64,000 bases of DNA from Burkholderiales bacterium (GCA_019745565.1 JAIESW010000029.1:151144-215143); one strand, 5' to 3'; shown: positions 45,526-55,079, counted from the stretch's first letter. Made by a program: numbers and translations. The notes: generated by a model from the letters alone, not told the origin.

Positions 45526-46371
45526 TCAGGCGGGCGGTGCGAGGAAGCTCGTTGTGAACTTGGCGCGCATGCCTTCCAGCTGCGGCACCTGATCGAAGCC
45601 GCCGGCCTTCAGCTTCTGAGTGGTCTTCGCGTGCAGGTCGCTGTAAGTCACCTTGCCCTTCGCCTCCTTGATGCTCGCCACCAGATTCCACGTGAGCGCA
45701 CCATTGAAGGAGCCGCCGATCTGGGCGTCCGCCGAAGTCTGCGTGCTGCGGCAGCCGGCGATCAGTAGTTCAGGAATCTCGGCGTTCACCACGTCGGACT
45801 TCTTGCGGGTGGCGCGCGACGAAGCCCGCAGCTCACCGCGGACCTTGCCTTTCAGCTTGCGGCCGGACTCCTCCGCCATGATGTCCCACGGATTGGGCAG
45901 ATAGCGCGGAATGATCGGCGCATCGGGCGGCAGAATCGCGCGCGTGTTGGTGCCGGAGTGGCAGCAATCCATGATCACCGTGAGGCTCACCCCCTTCTTC
46001 ATCTTGTCGAAGGTGGCCCGCAGCCAGTCGTCGCGCAGCGGATCTTTCCAGTCGAGATCGGTGGGGCACAGGATCTCGTCGCGGTTGTCGGCCTCGTCGC
46101 CGTTATCGTCCGGCACGTTCGCGCCGTGGCCGGAGTAGTGCAGCACCAGCGTGTCGCCCTTGGCAGCGCCCGTGATCAATGCCTTGATGCCGGCCTGCAT
46201 GTTCTTCTTGGTCGCCTGGTAGTCGAGCAGCGTCTTGATGTCCGCTGCGCCGAAACCGTAGAACTCCTTGAGGACGGCGCTCATGTTCTTCACGTCGTTC
46301 ACGCAACCCCGGAGGTCTGCTCCGGGAATCTTGTACTTGTTGATGCCGATCAGCAGTGCTCGCTTGGCCAT
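45526..46371 (-). CDS. metacaspase (peptidase C14 family)
   Basis: A 281-residue type I metacaspase-like peptidase without a leader. It starts with the caspase-fold strand RALLIGINKYKIPGADLRGCVNDV; the catalytic dyad is His82 (LHYSGHGANV) and Cys137 (IMDCCHSG). Metacaspases cleave after Arg or Lys. The downstream CHAT-lipase has Arg/Lys-rich tails and a basic linker, so it could be a substrate (inference). Start 46371 follows a strong AAGGAGGAG. The gap to the divergent lipoprotein gene (46372-46626) presumably holds both promoters. Confidence 0.9.
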   Translation of the reverse strand: MAKRALLIGINKYKIPGADLRGCVNDVKNMSAVLKEFYGFGAADIKTLLDYQATKKNMQAGIKALITGAAKGDTLVLHYSGHGANVPDDNGDEADNRDEILCPTDLDWKDPLRDDWLRATFDKMKKGVSLTVIMDCCHSGTNTRAILPPDAPIIPRYLPNPWDIMAEESGRKLKGKVRGELRASSRATRKKSDVVNAEIPELLIAGCRSTQTSADAQIGGSFNGALTWNLVASIKEAKGKVTYSDLHAKTTQKLKAGGFDQVPQLEGMRAKFTTSFLAPPA

Positions 46372-46626
46372 GTCGGGCGCTCCTCCTTGAAGAGTGAAGT
46401 CTCTGCTTCGGTTGCGACTGTCGTCGAGCGGCGACGGACGTGGCGCGACGATGCCGGCAACCGCCAGTGTGCGCGTTGCCGTGAGGTTCGAAAACCTACC
46501 GGCGCGCGAATTCTTCGCCGGCGACCTTACAGGTCACTGACGCAACTGACGAAGCAATCCGTATTTCGGTGCGCCAGGGTTTATCCTTCCGGCATCGCCG
46601 AAGGTTTCGTGCAGACAGGAGAAAAG

Positions 46627-47937
46627 ATGATGGCTGCGCACGCGGTGGGTCGTTGGGTGTTGATTGCGGCGGTGATCGGCCTGGCCGGTTGCTCCACGAC
46701 GCGGATGAGCGGAGATCAACTCGCCCGTGTCGCAAAGGACTGGGCGCTCGGCATCCGCGCGAGCCAGGTGATCCCGGTCTATCCGTTGACGGAGGACCTG
46801 CAGCCGGGTGACGTCTTCCTGGTGGAGACCGCGCTCGAGGACCAGGTCAAGGTGTATTCGGAGAAGGGCTTTCTGCCGCTCGAGAACCTGGTGGTGCGGT
46901 TGCACCCCAAGGGTTACAGCGCGTTCTATCGGGGTTGGCCGGGAGTCGAGGACGGCAAGCTGGCGCCGCCGCGGCGTTGGCAGTTTCCGGACCCGAAAGG
47001 CGATGAAGTGCCGGCGGATTACTCCGACGCGCCGCTGGCGGCGTTCCCCACGTACAACTTCTCGGTGAGCCGGAGCGGAGGCTTGAGCCTCGCCATACCG
47101 GTACAGAGCGTGCCGGTCGGTCTCAACCTGCTCGATACCGCATCCGCCAACGGCACCATCACGCTCAAGGATGCATATACCTATGGCTTGCCTGCGAGAG
47201 CCATCGACGACTACGTGAAGCGGTGGGCCAACGAGAGCCGCGGCTATCTCGAGCAGTACGCGGTGCCGTCGCCGGAGCCGGGCGCCAAGGGACCGCCCCG
47301 GAGCTTCTATCTGCGGGTGATCAATCGCGTGTACCTGGTCAAGACGGTCGATGTTTCGCTGTTCGCAAACCGGGCCACGGCCGCCGACGCTTCGGCCGCG
47401 GTGCCGCGCCAGATCGATCTGCTCAACATCGGCGGCGACACGGAGGCGAAGAAGCGCTTCGACGAAGTGAACAAGGTCCTGGCGGGTGCGTCGGGCCCGA
47501 AGGGCGAAGCAGCCGCGGCGGAATCCGGCGCGACGGCAGCACCCATAGCGGCCGGCGGAAGTGTTCGCGTCGCAATGGCGACGAGCCGGTCGGTGTCCCT
47601 GGTGGAATCGTTCGCCCGACCCCTCGTGATCGGCTATCTGGCGACGGACTACCGCATCCTGCCGAGCGGTGAACTGGGTCCGGCGCGGGCTGCGTTGACG
47701 GCGATCGAGGGCCGGCCGCAACTGCCGGCCAAGCCGATTCCCTATACCGGGTGCGATTCGAACTGCGACCGCCTGACGGCCTGGCTGGGTGGTGCCGGCT
47801 ACAAGGAAAAGGCGAACGTGCAGCGCCTTACCGAATGGCTCATGAAGCAGCCGGACGCGGTGGCCATTGCCGATCTCATGACGGGACCCTATCCGGATCT
47901 GCGCTCCCGCGCCGTCGCCGACCTCATCGCACCCTGA
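46627..47937 (+). CDS. lipoprotein of unknown function
   Basis: A 436-residue predicted lipoprotein. The hydrophobic leader ends in the lipobox LAGC with acylated Cys22 (VIGLAGCSTT). I do not recognise a domain; the rest is soluble, beta-rich and Ala/Gly-rich, with an A/G-rich linker around residues 285-315 and two cysteines in YTGCDSNCDRL. It would sit on the periplasmic face of the inner or outer membrane. Tandem ATGs at 46627 and 46630 follow AGGAG. It is divergent from the metacaspase gene and followed by a 63-residue gene 12 bases downstream; it may be the envelope component of that locus (inference). Confidence 0.75.
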   Translation: MMAAHAVGRWVLIAAVIGLAGCSTTRMSGDQLARVAKDWALGIRASQVIPVYPLTEDLQPGDVFLVETALEDQVKVYSEKGFLPLENLVVRLHPKGYSAFYRGWPGVEDGKLAPPRRWQFPDPKGDEVPADYSDAPLAAFPTYNFSVSRSGGLSLAIPVQSVPVGLNLLDTASANGTITLKDAYTYGLPARAIDDYVKRWANESRGYLEQYAVPSPEPGAKGPPRSFYLRVINRVYLVKTVDVSLFANRATAADASAAVPRQIDLLNIGGDTEAKKRFDEVNKVLAGASGPKGEAAAAESGATAAPIAAGGSVRVAMATSRSVSLVESFARPLVIGYLATDYRILPSGELGPARAALTAIEGRPQLPAKPIPYTGCDSNCDRLTAWLGGAGYKEKANVQRLTEWLMKQPDAVAIADLMTGPYPDLRSRAVADLIAP

Positions 47938-47948
47938 CCGAAGAGGAC

Positions 47949-48140
47949 ATGTCCATGGCTCAAGAACTGCCGCCGCCCAGTCCCAAGACCAACGTCACGC
48001 GCGATGGCGTGTCCAACGAAGTCGCGCTGATGCTGCTGGACCCGCGCGTGAAATGGATCGCCGTCGTGTTCGAGAGAAACGATGGTGCGGCGGACCGGTT
48101 CTCGGTGACACCGTGGACGAAGGATCCAACGGGGAATTGA
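47949..48140 (+). CDS. small hypothetical protein
   Basis: A 63-residue protein (MSMAQELPPPSPKTNVTRDG...) without a leader, cysteines or membrane helices and of mixed charge. Not recognised. ATG codons at 47949 and 47955 are both possible; GAGG is better spaced for the second. It starts 12 bases after the lipoprotein stop and is probably co-transcribed. The codon pattern matches the neighbouring genes, which supports a real gene. It ends just before a double REP-like repeat. Confidence 0.6.
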   Translation: MSMAQELPPPSPKTNVTRDGVSNEVALMLLDPRVKWIAVVFERNDGAADRFSVTPWTKDPTGN

Positions 48141-48160
48141 GCGTGCGGTGCTTGTTGTTT

Positions 48161-48251
48161 GCCCCCATCCCAACCTTCCCCCAGCAAAGCTGGGGGAAGG
48201 GGTCTACGTCCCCTCCCTCGGCTTGGCCGGGGGAGGGTTAGGGTGGGGGCA
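48161..48251. repeat. REP-like palindrome pair
   Basis: Double unit with cores CCCCCAGCAAAGCTGGGGG and CCCTCGGCTTGGCCGGGGG, and outer blocks GCCCCCATCCC and TTAGGGTGGGGGCA. It separates the convergent 3' ends of the 63-residue gene and mfd, only six bases from the mfd stop codon. Confidence 0.87.
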
Positions 48252-48257
48252 ACAACC

Positions 48258-51200
48258 CTAAGCCGCCACCGGCTCCCGCAGTTCCTTCAACGCTTCCTTC
48301 ACCCGCGCCACCCGCATCGCCACTTCCGACAACTTCACGTCGATCCTCAGCTTCTCCGGCCCGGCAAGCTTGTAGCTGCGTCGCTGCTGCACGAGCTGGA
48401 TGATGCGCGCCGGATCGATCGGCGGATTCGGTTTGAACGTGAGCTGGATGGATTCGCCGGACGCATCGATGCGGATCACCCCAAGAGGCTCCGCGAGGAT
48501 GCGCAACCGATGCGTGTCGAGCAGCGCCTTGACCGGTTCGGTCGGGCGGCCGAAGCGGTCCACCAGTTCCTCGATCATCTTCTCGAGCTGATCGAGTGTC
48601 TCGCAGTTCGCGAGCCGCTTGTAGAGTACGAGCCGCTCGTGCACGTCGGCACAGTAGTCCTCCGGCAGCAATGCGGGAGCGTGCAGGTTGATGTCGATGC
48701 CGGCGTGCAGCGGCCCTTCCAGATCCGGTTCCTTGCCGTTCTTCAACGAGCGCACGGCGTGGTTGAGGAGGTCGATGTACAGGCTGAAACCCACCTCCTG
48801 CATCTCACCGCTCTGGGATTCCCCCAGTACTTCGCCAGCACCGCGGATCTCAAGGTCGTGCATCGCGAGATAGAACCCGGAACCCAGCTCCTCCATCATC
48901 TGGATCGCTTCCAGGCGCTTCTTCGCCTGGGACGTCACGGCCTCCTCGTCGGGCGTCAGCAGGTACGCGTAGGCCTGGTGGTGTGACCGGCCGACGCGGC
49001 CGCGCAGCTGATGCAGCTGCGCCAGGCCAAAGCGATCGGCGCGGTTGATGATGATCGTGTTCGCGGTAGGAACGTCGATGCCGGTCTCGATGATGGTCGT
49101 GCACAGCAGCACGTTGAAGCGCGCGGCGTAGAAGTCGCGCATGGCCTGCTCGAGATCGCGCTCGCCCATCTGGCCGTGGGCGACGCGGATGCGCGCCTCG
49201 GGCAGCAGCGCGGTCAGCTTCGCTTCCCAGTTGCCGATGGTCTCCACTTCGTTGTGGAGGAAATAGACCTGGCCACCGCGCTTCAGCTCGCGCAGCACCG
49301 CTTCGCGGACCAGCCCCTCGGAGAAGCGCGACACGAAGGTCTTGATGGCGAGCCGCTTCTGCGGGGCGGTGGCGATCACCGAGAAGTCGCGCAGACCTTC
49401 CAGCGACATGGCGAGGGTGCGAGGAATCGGCGTCGCAGTCAGCGTGAGGACGTCCACCTCGGCGCGGAGCTGCTTCAGCAGTTCCTTCTGGCGCACGCCG
49501 AAACGATGCTCCTCGTCGATGATCACCAGGCCCAGGTTCTTGAAGCGCACTTCCTTCGACAGCAGCTTGTGCGTGCCGATGACGATGTCGATGGAACCGT
49601 CCTCGAGGCCCTTCAGCGCCACGGCCGATTCCTTGGCGGAGCGGAAGCGCGACAGCTCCGCGAGCTTCACGGGCCAGTCGGCGAAGCGGTCGGAGAAATT
49701 CTGGAAGTGCTGTTCGGCCAGCAGCGTCGTCGGCACGAGCACGGCGACCTGCTTGCCGTCGGCAACGGCCACGAACGCCGCTCGCAACGCCACCTCGGTC
49801 TTGCCGAAACCCACGTCCCCGCAGATCAGACGATCCATGGGCTTGCCGGATTCGAGATCCTTGATGACGGCTTCGATGGCGGCCGCTTGATCGGCCGTTT
49901 CCTCGAACGCGAAGCCGGCGCGGAACGCTTCGTAGTCCTGATGCTTCAGCGTGAACGCGTGGCCCTGGCGGGCCGCGCGCTGCGCGTAGAGGTGCAGGAG
50001 TTCCGCGGCGGTGTCGCGCACCTGCTTCGCTGCGCGGCGTCGGGCGCGTTGCCAGTCGCCGCTGCCGAGCTTGTGCAGCGGCGCATTCTCCGGCGCCATG
50101 CCGGCGTAACGGCTGATGACCTGGAGCTGGGATACCGGCACGTACAGCTTGTCGCTCCCCTCGTACTCCAGCGTGAGGAATTCGGCCGGCCCATCGCCCA
50201 TGTCCATGGTGACGAGCCCGAGGTAGCGACCGATGCCATGGCTTTCGTGCACCACCGGGTCGCCCACTTTGACCTCGGAGAGGTCGCGCAGAACGTTCTC
50301 GGCCGAGGTGCGCCGTTCACGTTCCTTCGCGCGACTGCGGGCGCTGGCCGCATACAGTTCGGTCTCGGTGATGACTGCAAACGCAGCGTCGTTCAGGACG
50401 AAACCGGCAGCGAGCGGCGCCACCGTCAACATCAGCCGATCGGCCGCTTCCGCGAACGCGCCGAACGACTCGATCAGCTTCGGCTCCAGGCCATGCGTCC
50501 CGAGGAACTCGAGCATCGTCTCGCGCCGGCCGAGACTCTCCGCGATCAGCAGCACGCGACCGGGGTAGGTGGCGATGTAGCCCTTGAGTGCGCTGAGCGG
50601 ATCGGCCGCACGGCGATCGACGGCCAGGCGCGGCAGTGCTGCGGTCGGCGACGCCGCATCGGTCGAGGGGCCCGATACCTCGATGCGCGCGTGGGGTTTC
50701 ACCGCGCCGAAGAATTCGTCCTCGCGCAGATACAAGGCGTTGGGGGGCAGCAGCGGTTGGTTCGCATCGCCGCGCAGCAGGTCGTAGCGCGCCTGCGTAT
50801 CGCGCCAGAACTGGGCGATGCTACCCGCCACGTCGCCATGCAGGGCGACCAGTGTCGACTCCGGCAGGTAGTCGGTCAGGATCGCCGTGTCCTCGAAGAA
50901 CAGCGGCAGGTAATACTCGATGCCGGGAGGCGCTACGTTGTTGCCGATGTCCTTGTACAGCCGCCGCTTGGACGGATCGCCCTCGAAGACCTCGCGGAAG
51001 CGCTGGCGGAAGCGCGTGCGCCCGGCGTCGTCCATGGGGAACTCGCGTGCCGGCAGCAACCGCACCTCGCGCACCTTGTAAATGCTGCGTTGGGTGTCGA
51101 CGTCGAACGTGCGGATCGACTCGATCTCGTCGTCGAGCAGATCGATCCGGTAGGGCAGGGTGGACCCCATCGGGAATAGGTCGATGAGCCCGCCGCGATA

Positions 51201-51680
51201 ACTCACTTCGCCCGGCGCGACCACCTGCGACACATTGGTGTAGCCGGCCATCGCGAGCTGGCGGCGGAATTCCTCGGGACGCAGGCGCTCGCCCTGTTTC
51301 AGGAAGAACGTGTAGGCGGCGAGGAACTCGCGCGGCGGCAGCCGCAGCAGTGCGGTGGAGACGGGCACGATCACCGCGTCCACGGCCCCCTGCATCATCA
51401 GATACAACGTCTCGAGGCGTTCCGAGACCAGATCCTGGTGCGGCGAGAACGTGTCGTAGGGCAGGGTTTCCCAGTCCGGCAGCAGATGCGCCTTGCGCTC
51501 CGGCGCGAACCAGCGCATCTCCTCGAGCAGGCGCTGAGCGTCCATCGCGGTGGCGGTGACGATCGCGAGCGGGCGATGCGCAGCGGCGAGTTCGGCCAGG
51601 GCGAGCGCGTCGGAAGACCCTGCCAGGAATGGTGCCTGGAAGCGCTGACCGCGCGGCGGGATGGGAAGCGGGAGAACCAT
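48258..51680 (-). CDS. mfd: transcription-repair coupling factor Mfd
   Basis: A 1140-residue Mfd, which frees RNA polymerase stalled at DNA lesions and recruits UvrA. The UvrB-like N-terminal module contains LPDWETLPYDTFSPHQDLVSERL-type sequence. The RNA-polymerase-interacting domain begins VKVGDPVVHESHGIGRYLGL near residue 470. The translocase has Walker A GDVGFGKTEVALRAAF, the DEEH motif IIDEEHRFGVRQKE, TATPIPRTLAMS and IIINRADRFGLAQLHQLRGRVGR. The C-terminal TRCF domain follows. The ATG at 51680 gives MVLPLPIPP; longer reading frames upstream run into ispD on the other strand. Standard length. Confidence 0.97.
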   Translation of the reverse strand: MVLPLPIPPRGQRFQAPFLAGSSDALALAELAAAHRPLAIVTATAMDAQRLLEEMRWFAPERKAHLLPDWETLPYDTFSPHQDLVSERLETLYLMMQGAVDAVIVPVSTALLRLPPREFLAAYTFFLKQGERLRPEEFRRQLAMAGYTNVSQVVAPGEVSYRGGLIDLFPMGSTLPYRIDLLDDEIESIRTFDVDTQRSIYKVREVRLLPAREFPMDDAGRTRFRQRFREVFEGDPSKRRLYKDIGNNVAPPGIEYYLPLFFEDTAILTDYLPESTLVALHGDVAGSIAQFWRDTQARYDLLRGDANQPLLPPNALYLREDEFFGAVKPHARIEVSGPSTDAASPTAALPRLAVDRRAADPLSALKGYIATYPGRVLLIAESLGRRETMLEFLGTHGLEPKLIESFGAFAEAADRLMLTVAPLAAGFVLNDAAFAVITETELYAASARSRAKERERRTSAENVLRDLSEVKVGDPVVHESHGIGRYLGLVTMDMGDGPAEFLTLEYEGSDKLYVPVSQLQVISRYAGMAPENAPLHKLGSGDWQRARRRAAKQVRDTAAELLHLYAQRAARQGHAFTLKHQDYEAFRAGFAFEETADQAAAIEAVIKDLESGKPMDRLICGDVGFGKTEVALRAAFVAVADGKQVAVLVPTTLLAEQHFQNFSDRFADWPVKLAELSRFRSAKESAVALKGLEDGSIDIVIGTHKLLSKEVRFKNLGLVIIDEEHRFGVRQKELLKQLRAEVDVLTLTATPIPRTLAMSLEGLRDFSVIATAPQKRLAIKTFVSRFSEGLVREAVLRELKRGGQVYFLHNEVETIGNWEAKLTALLPEARIRVAHGQMGERDLEQAMRDFYAARFNVLLCTTIIETGIDVPTANTIIINRADRFGLAQLHQLRGRVGRSHHQAYAYLLTPDEEAVTSQAKKRLEAIQMMEELGSGFYLAMHDLEIRGAGEVLGESQSGEMQEVGFSLYIDLLNHAVRSLKNGKEPDLEGPLHAGIDINLHAPALLPEDYCADVHERLVLYKRLANCETLDQLEKMIEELVDRFGRPTEPVKALLDTHRLRILAEPLGVIRIDASGESIQLTFKPNPPIDPARIIQLVQQRRSYKLAGPEKLRIDVKLSEVAMRVARVKEALKELREPVAA

Positions 51681-51759
51681 GCGGACGGGTGCGAAGAACC
51701 GTCGATTATAGACGCCGCGCTTGCCCGGCCGCTGTGGTGCCGACGATAATCCGCACGCC

Positions 51760-52479
51760 TTGAACGCCCCCATCCTGAAGAGACGGTTCCACGCGCTGGT
51801 CCCGGCCGCCGGCAGCGGCAGTCGATTGGGCCACGGCGTGCCGAAGCAGTATCTGCCGTTGGCGGGAGTGCCGTTGCTCCAGCACGCCCTGGCGACCCTG
51901 GCCGAGCATGCGGGCATTACGAGCGTGCATGTGGTTCTCGCACCGGACGACGACCGGTTCGATCGTGAAGTGGCGCCATCCTTGCGCGGCAAGGTTGCGC
52001 CGGTGCGATGCGGGGGCGACAGCCGGGCGGCATCGGTACTGAACGGCCTTCGCGCGATGCAACCGACGGTGCACGAGGACGATTGGGTGCTGGTGCACGA
52101 TGCGGCGCGTCCGTGCCTGTCCGCGGTGTTGCTCGATCGATTGTTGCAGGCGCTCGAAACCGACGCGGTCGGCGGCATCCTGGCGCTGCCGGTGGCCGAT
52201 ACCCTGAAGGCGGCCGACGACGATCGCCGCATCGTGCGCACGGTCGACCGTTCCGGACTGTGGCAGGCGCAGACGCCGCAGATGTTCCGCTACCGGATAC
52301 TCAGGCAGGCGCTGGAAGCGGCGGATGCCGCCAGCGTCACCGACGAAGCATCGGCCGTGGAAGCGTTGGGTCTGCAGCCACGCCTGGTGGAAGGCGACGC
52401 CACCAACCTCAAAGTCACGTATGCTCGGGACATGATTCTCGCCGAACTCATCCTGCGGCAACGCGCGCGGGCGGCCTGA
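51760..52479 (+). CDS. ispD: 2-C-methyl-D-erythritol 4-phosphate cytidylyltransferase IspD
   Basis: A roughly 239-residue IspD of the MEP isoprenoid pathway, making CDP-methylerythritol from MEP and CTP. The nucleotide-binding [22 protein letters not shown] is near the N-terminus; [22 protein letters not shown] and [12 protein letters not shown] follow. No ATG is available upstream of the first strand: TTG at 51760 is chosen, with TTG at 51721 and CTG at 51775 as alternatives. It is divergent from mfd (79-base gap) and followed by ispF after four bases, the usual ispDF pairing. Confidence 0.95.
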   Translation: MNAPILKRRFHALVPAAGSGSRLGHGVPKQYLPLAGVPLLQHALATLAEHAGITSVHVVLAPDDDRFDREVAPSLRGKVAPVRCGGDSRAASVLNGLRAMQPTVHEDDWVLVHDAARPCLSAVLLDRLLQALETDAVGGILALPVADTLKAADDDRRIVRTVDRSGLWQAQTPQMFRYRILRQALEAADAASVTDEASAVEALGLQPRLVEGDATNLKVTYARDMILAELILRQRARAA

Positions 52480-52483
52480 TCCC

Positions 52484-52990
52484 ATGAACGTTCGTGTCGG
52501 TCAGGGTTTCGATGTCCACGCGCTGGTCGCGGGACGACCGCTCGTCATCGGCGGCGTGACCATTCCGTTCGAGAAGGGCCTGCTCGGACATTCCGACGCC
52601 GACGTGCTGCTGCATGCTATCTGCGATGCGCTGCTGGGGGCTGCGGGGCAGGGCGATATCGGGCGGCATTTCCCCGACACCGATCCGGCCTACCAGGGTG
52701 CAGACAGTCGTGTGCTGCTGCGCGAAACCGGCGCGAAGGTGCGCGCGGCGGGTTGGCGCATCGGCAACGTGGATGCGACCATCGTTGCGCAGGCACCGAA
52801 GATGTCGCCCCATGCGGCGCAGATGGTCTCGAATATCGCTGCCGATCTCGGCATCGATGCCGGCGCGGTCAACATCAAGGCGAAGACGACCGAGCGCCTC
52901 GGTTTCACCGGGCGCGGCGAAGGCATCGCGGCGGAAGCCATCGCGCTGTTGCACCGGGATGTCGAGCCCGCCCCCTTCGGCCGCACCTAG
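52484..52990 (+). CDS. ispF: 2-C-methyl-D-erythritol 2,4-cyclodiphosphate synthase IspF
   Basis: A 168-residue IspF, the next-but-one MEP pathway step. Zinc ligands are in GFDVHAL (Asp10, His12) and His44 of [23 protein letters not shown] and [23 protein letters not shown] complete the family signature. It follows ispD by four bases and is overlapped by thpR at its end. Trimeric in characterised homologues. Confident assignment. Confidence 0.96.
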   Translation: MNVRVGQGFDVHALVAGRPLVIGGVTIPFEKGLLGHSDADVLLHAICDALLGAAGQGDIGRHFPDTDPAYQGADSRVLLRETGAKVRAAGWRIGNVDATIVAQAPKMSPHAAQMVSNIAADLGIDAGAVNIKAKTTERLGFTGRGEGIAAEAIALLHRDVEPAPFGRT

Positions 52991-53519
52991 AGTCCGGCTG
53001 TACTACGCGCTCTGGCCGGAGCGCGCCGTGGCGGAGCGGATGTACGGGCATGCAGCGGCGCTGCAGGCGGCCGTGGGTGGCAGGATCACGCGAGTCGATT
53101 CGATCCATCTCACGCTCGCGTTCCTGGGCGACGTGGACGCGGCCAGGGTCGATGAACTGATGGCACCTCCGGCTGCGATCGCGGCGGGGGCCTTTCGTTT
53201 CGATGTCGATCGCATCGGTGTCTGGCATCACAACGGCATCGGATGGGTGGCCCCGTCTGCCGCTCCGCCTGCACTGATCGATCTGCAGTCCCGGCTGTCC
53301 GGTTGGGTCGAGTCGATCGGATTTGCTCTCGAAAAGCGCGCGTTCGCGCCCCACGCGACGATCCTGCGCAAGTGCACGGGCAAGCCCGCGACGGCGTCGA
53401 TCGAGCCGATCCGATGGATGGTTGACGACTACGTGTTGGTGCGGTCGACGCTGGATTCGACAGGTTCGCGGTATGAAGTGATCGGGCGGTTCTTGTTGAC
53501 GGAGCGGCCCCCACCCTGA
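52959..53519 (+). CDS. thpR: RNA 2',3'-cyclic phosphodiesterase ThpR
   Basis: A 186-residue 2H-phosphoesterase. The two catalytic HxTL-type motifs are HLTLAFLG near residue 50 and HATILRK near residue 131; [11 protein letters not shown] is the usual opening strand. It hydrolyses 2',3'-cyclic phosphates on RNA ends (formerly called 2'-5' RNA ligase). The chosen ATG at 52959 lies 32 bases inside ispF. The last codons, encoding PPP, and the TGA lie in a REP-like repeat, so the C-terminus appears repeat-derived. Confidence 0.88.
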   Translation: MSSPPPSAAPRVRLYYALWPERAVAERMYGHAAALQAAVGGRITRVDSIHLTLAFLGDVDAARVDELMAPPAAIAAGAFRFDVDRIGVWHHNGIGWVAPSAAPPALIDLQSRLSGWVESIGFALEKRAFAPHATILRKCTGKPATASIEPIRWMVDDYVLVRSTLDSTGSRYEVIGRFLLTERPPP

Positions 53520-53733
53520 CCCTCCCCCAGCGCGCTGGGGGAGGGGATGCAAATTCTCGAGGTGCCGTGATTGCGAGGCACTCCTTCCCCCACCGTCGGT
53601 GGGGGAAGGTTGGGATGGGGGCAAGCGACTGTCGCAATGCGTGCCTCCGCCGCCCCCACTCCAGCGCTCCCCCGGCAAAGCCGGGGGAGGGAGTCGTACG
53701 CCACTCCCCCACTGCGGTGGGGAAGGTGGGGGA
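53509..53733. repeat. REP-like cluster of four hairpins
   Basis: Four hairpin units lie between the convergent thpR and envZ genes: cores CCCCCAGCGCGCTGGGGG (about 53525-53542), CCCCCACCGTCGGTGGGGG (about 53588-53606), CCCCCGGCAAAGCCGGGGG (about 53671-53689) and CCCCCACTGCGGTGGGG (about 53707-53723). Outer blocks CCCCCACCCTGA and GGGATGGGGGCA recur. The first starts inside the thpR coding sequence. Dense copy number here suggests local duplication. Confidence 0.85.
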
Positions 53734-53736
53734 AAC

Positions 53737-55077
53737 CTACGCCGCTCTGTCCAGTGGCGGCTCCTCGAACGGCAGATCCACACGCGCCTCCAGCCCTCCG
53801 CCGGCGCGCGGCGCGAGCCGCACCTGACCGCCATGCATCCGGGCCACACGATCGACGATGGCCAATCCCAATCCGGCACCACCGGAGTCGCTGCGCGCCG
53901 CTTCGAGCCGCGTGAACGGCTGCATCACCCGATCCACCTCCTGCTCGGGAATCCCCGGCCCGCGGTCGAGCACGCGCAGCACCGCCGCGCCGTTCTCGCG
54001 GGCGGTTTCGATCTCCACGTCTCCGGCCCCATACCGCAGCGCGTTGTCGACGAGATTGGTGATCATCCGCTGCACCGCCAGCGGTTTCAGAGGCAAGGCA
54101 GGCAGTGACGCAAGCTTGGTCTTCACCGGTTCCCCGCGCTTCTCGTAGCGGTCGGCCAGCGCGCTCACCATTCCGTTCAGGTCCGCGCGCGGGTCGGTGA
54201 TTTCGTTGGCGCCCTCGCGCGCGAAATCGAGGAACTGGTTGATGATCGCATCCATGTCCTCGATGTCCTGCACCATGCCCTCGCGCGCCTGCGGGTCGAG
54301 CTGGTCGCGGCTCATCTCCAGCGCGAGCTGCAATCGCGACAGCGGCGTGCGCAGATCGTGAGACACGCCGGCCAGCAGCACCGCGCGATTGACTTCCTGC
54401 TGCTTGAGCGCATCGGTCATGCGGTTGAATGCATGGGAGAGGGTGCGGATTTCGGACGGGCCTTTTTCCGGCAGGGCCGCCGGGGTCTTGCCGGCGCCGA
54501 TGTCGCGAGCCGCATTGGCCAGCGCACGCAGCGGACGGTTCACCCGCAGCATCAGTGCGAGCCCACCGATGAGCGCGAGGGCGAGGCTCACCAGACTCCA
54601 GCCGACCCACGCCGCAGCCGATGTGAAGCCGAAGGCGTTCGGCGGAAACACGACCCACCAAGCCTGCTCCTTCACCCGGATCTTGATCCACAGCGAGCGG
54701 TCGGAGTCTTCCAGCATGGCCAACGCCTGCGTGTTCCCGCCTGAGAGGCGCTGCAACCGGTCCGACACCGCGACCAGGAGCGGCGACTGCTCCACCGCGA
54801 TTTCGTCGATATCCCACGTGGTGGCGGGCAGCAGGCGGATGTTCTGCATGGCCGCCGGCAGGCGTTCCATGAATTTCTTGCGTGACGCGGCCGGCATGGT
54901 GTCGAGGGCGACCGCGACCGTGTTGAGCACGCTCGCGATGTTGGAAGCGAGCTGGTCGGACTTGGTCTGCGCGCTGGTGAGGCGGAAGAACTGGATCCAG
55001 GCGAGCTGACTGGCGATGAGGATCGCCGTGATCAGCAACACGGAACGCCACAGGAGCGAGCGCGGCAGGATGCCCAT
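53737..55077 (-). CDS. envZ: sensor histidine kinase EnvZ
   Basis: A 446-residue inner-membrane osmosensor-type kinase. Helices at about residues 12-30 and 158-178 flank a periplasmic domain; a HAMP region follows (RVNRPLRALANAARDIGAG). The H-box SHDLRTPLSRLQ carries phospho-accepting His240; N-box TNLVDNALRYG, G-box DRGPGIPEQE and GGAGLGLAIVDR give the ATP domain. The start at 55077 is two bases after the ompR stop, so the pair is co-translated. Arrangement and partner match EnvZ; the exact stimulus in this organism is unknown. Confidence 0.9.
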   Translation of the reverse strand: MGILPRSLLWRSVLLITAILIASQLAWIQFFRLTSAQTKSDQLASNIASVLNTVAVALDTMPAASRKKFMERLPAAMQNIRLLPATTWDIDEIAVEQSPLLVAVSDRLQRLSGGNTQALAMLEDSDRSLWIKIRVKEQAWWVVFPPNAFGFTSAAAWVGWSLVSLALALIGGLALMLRVNRPLRALANAARDIGAGKTPAALPEKGPSEIRTLSHAFNRMTDALKQQEVNRAVLLAGVSHDLRTPLSRLQLALEMSRDQLDPQAREGMVQDIEDMDAIINQFLDFAREGANEITDPRADLNGMVSALADRYEKRGEPVKTKLASLPALPLKPLAVQRMITNLVDNALRYGAGDVEIETARENGAAVLRVLDRGPGIPEQEVDRVMQPFTRLEAARSDSGGAGLGLAIVDRVARMHGGQVRLAPRAGGGLEARVDLPFEEPPLDRAA

Positions 55078-55079
55078 GG

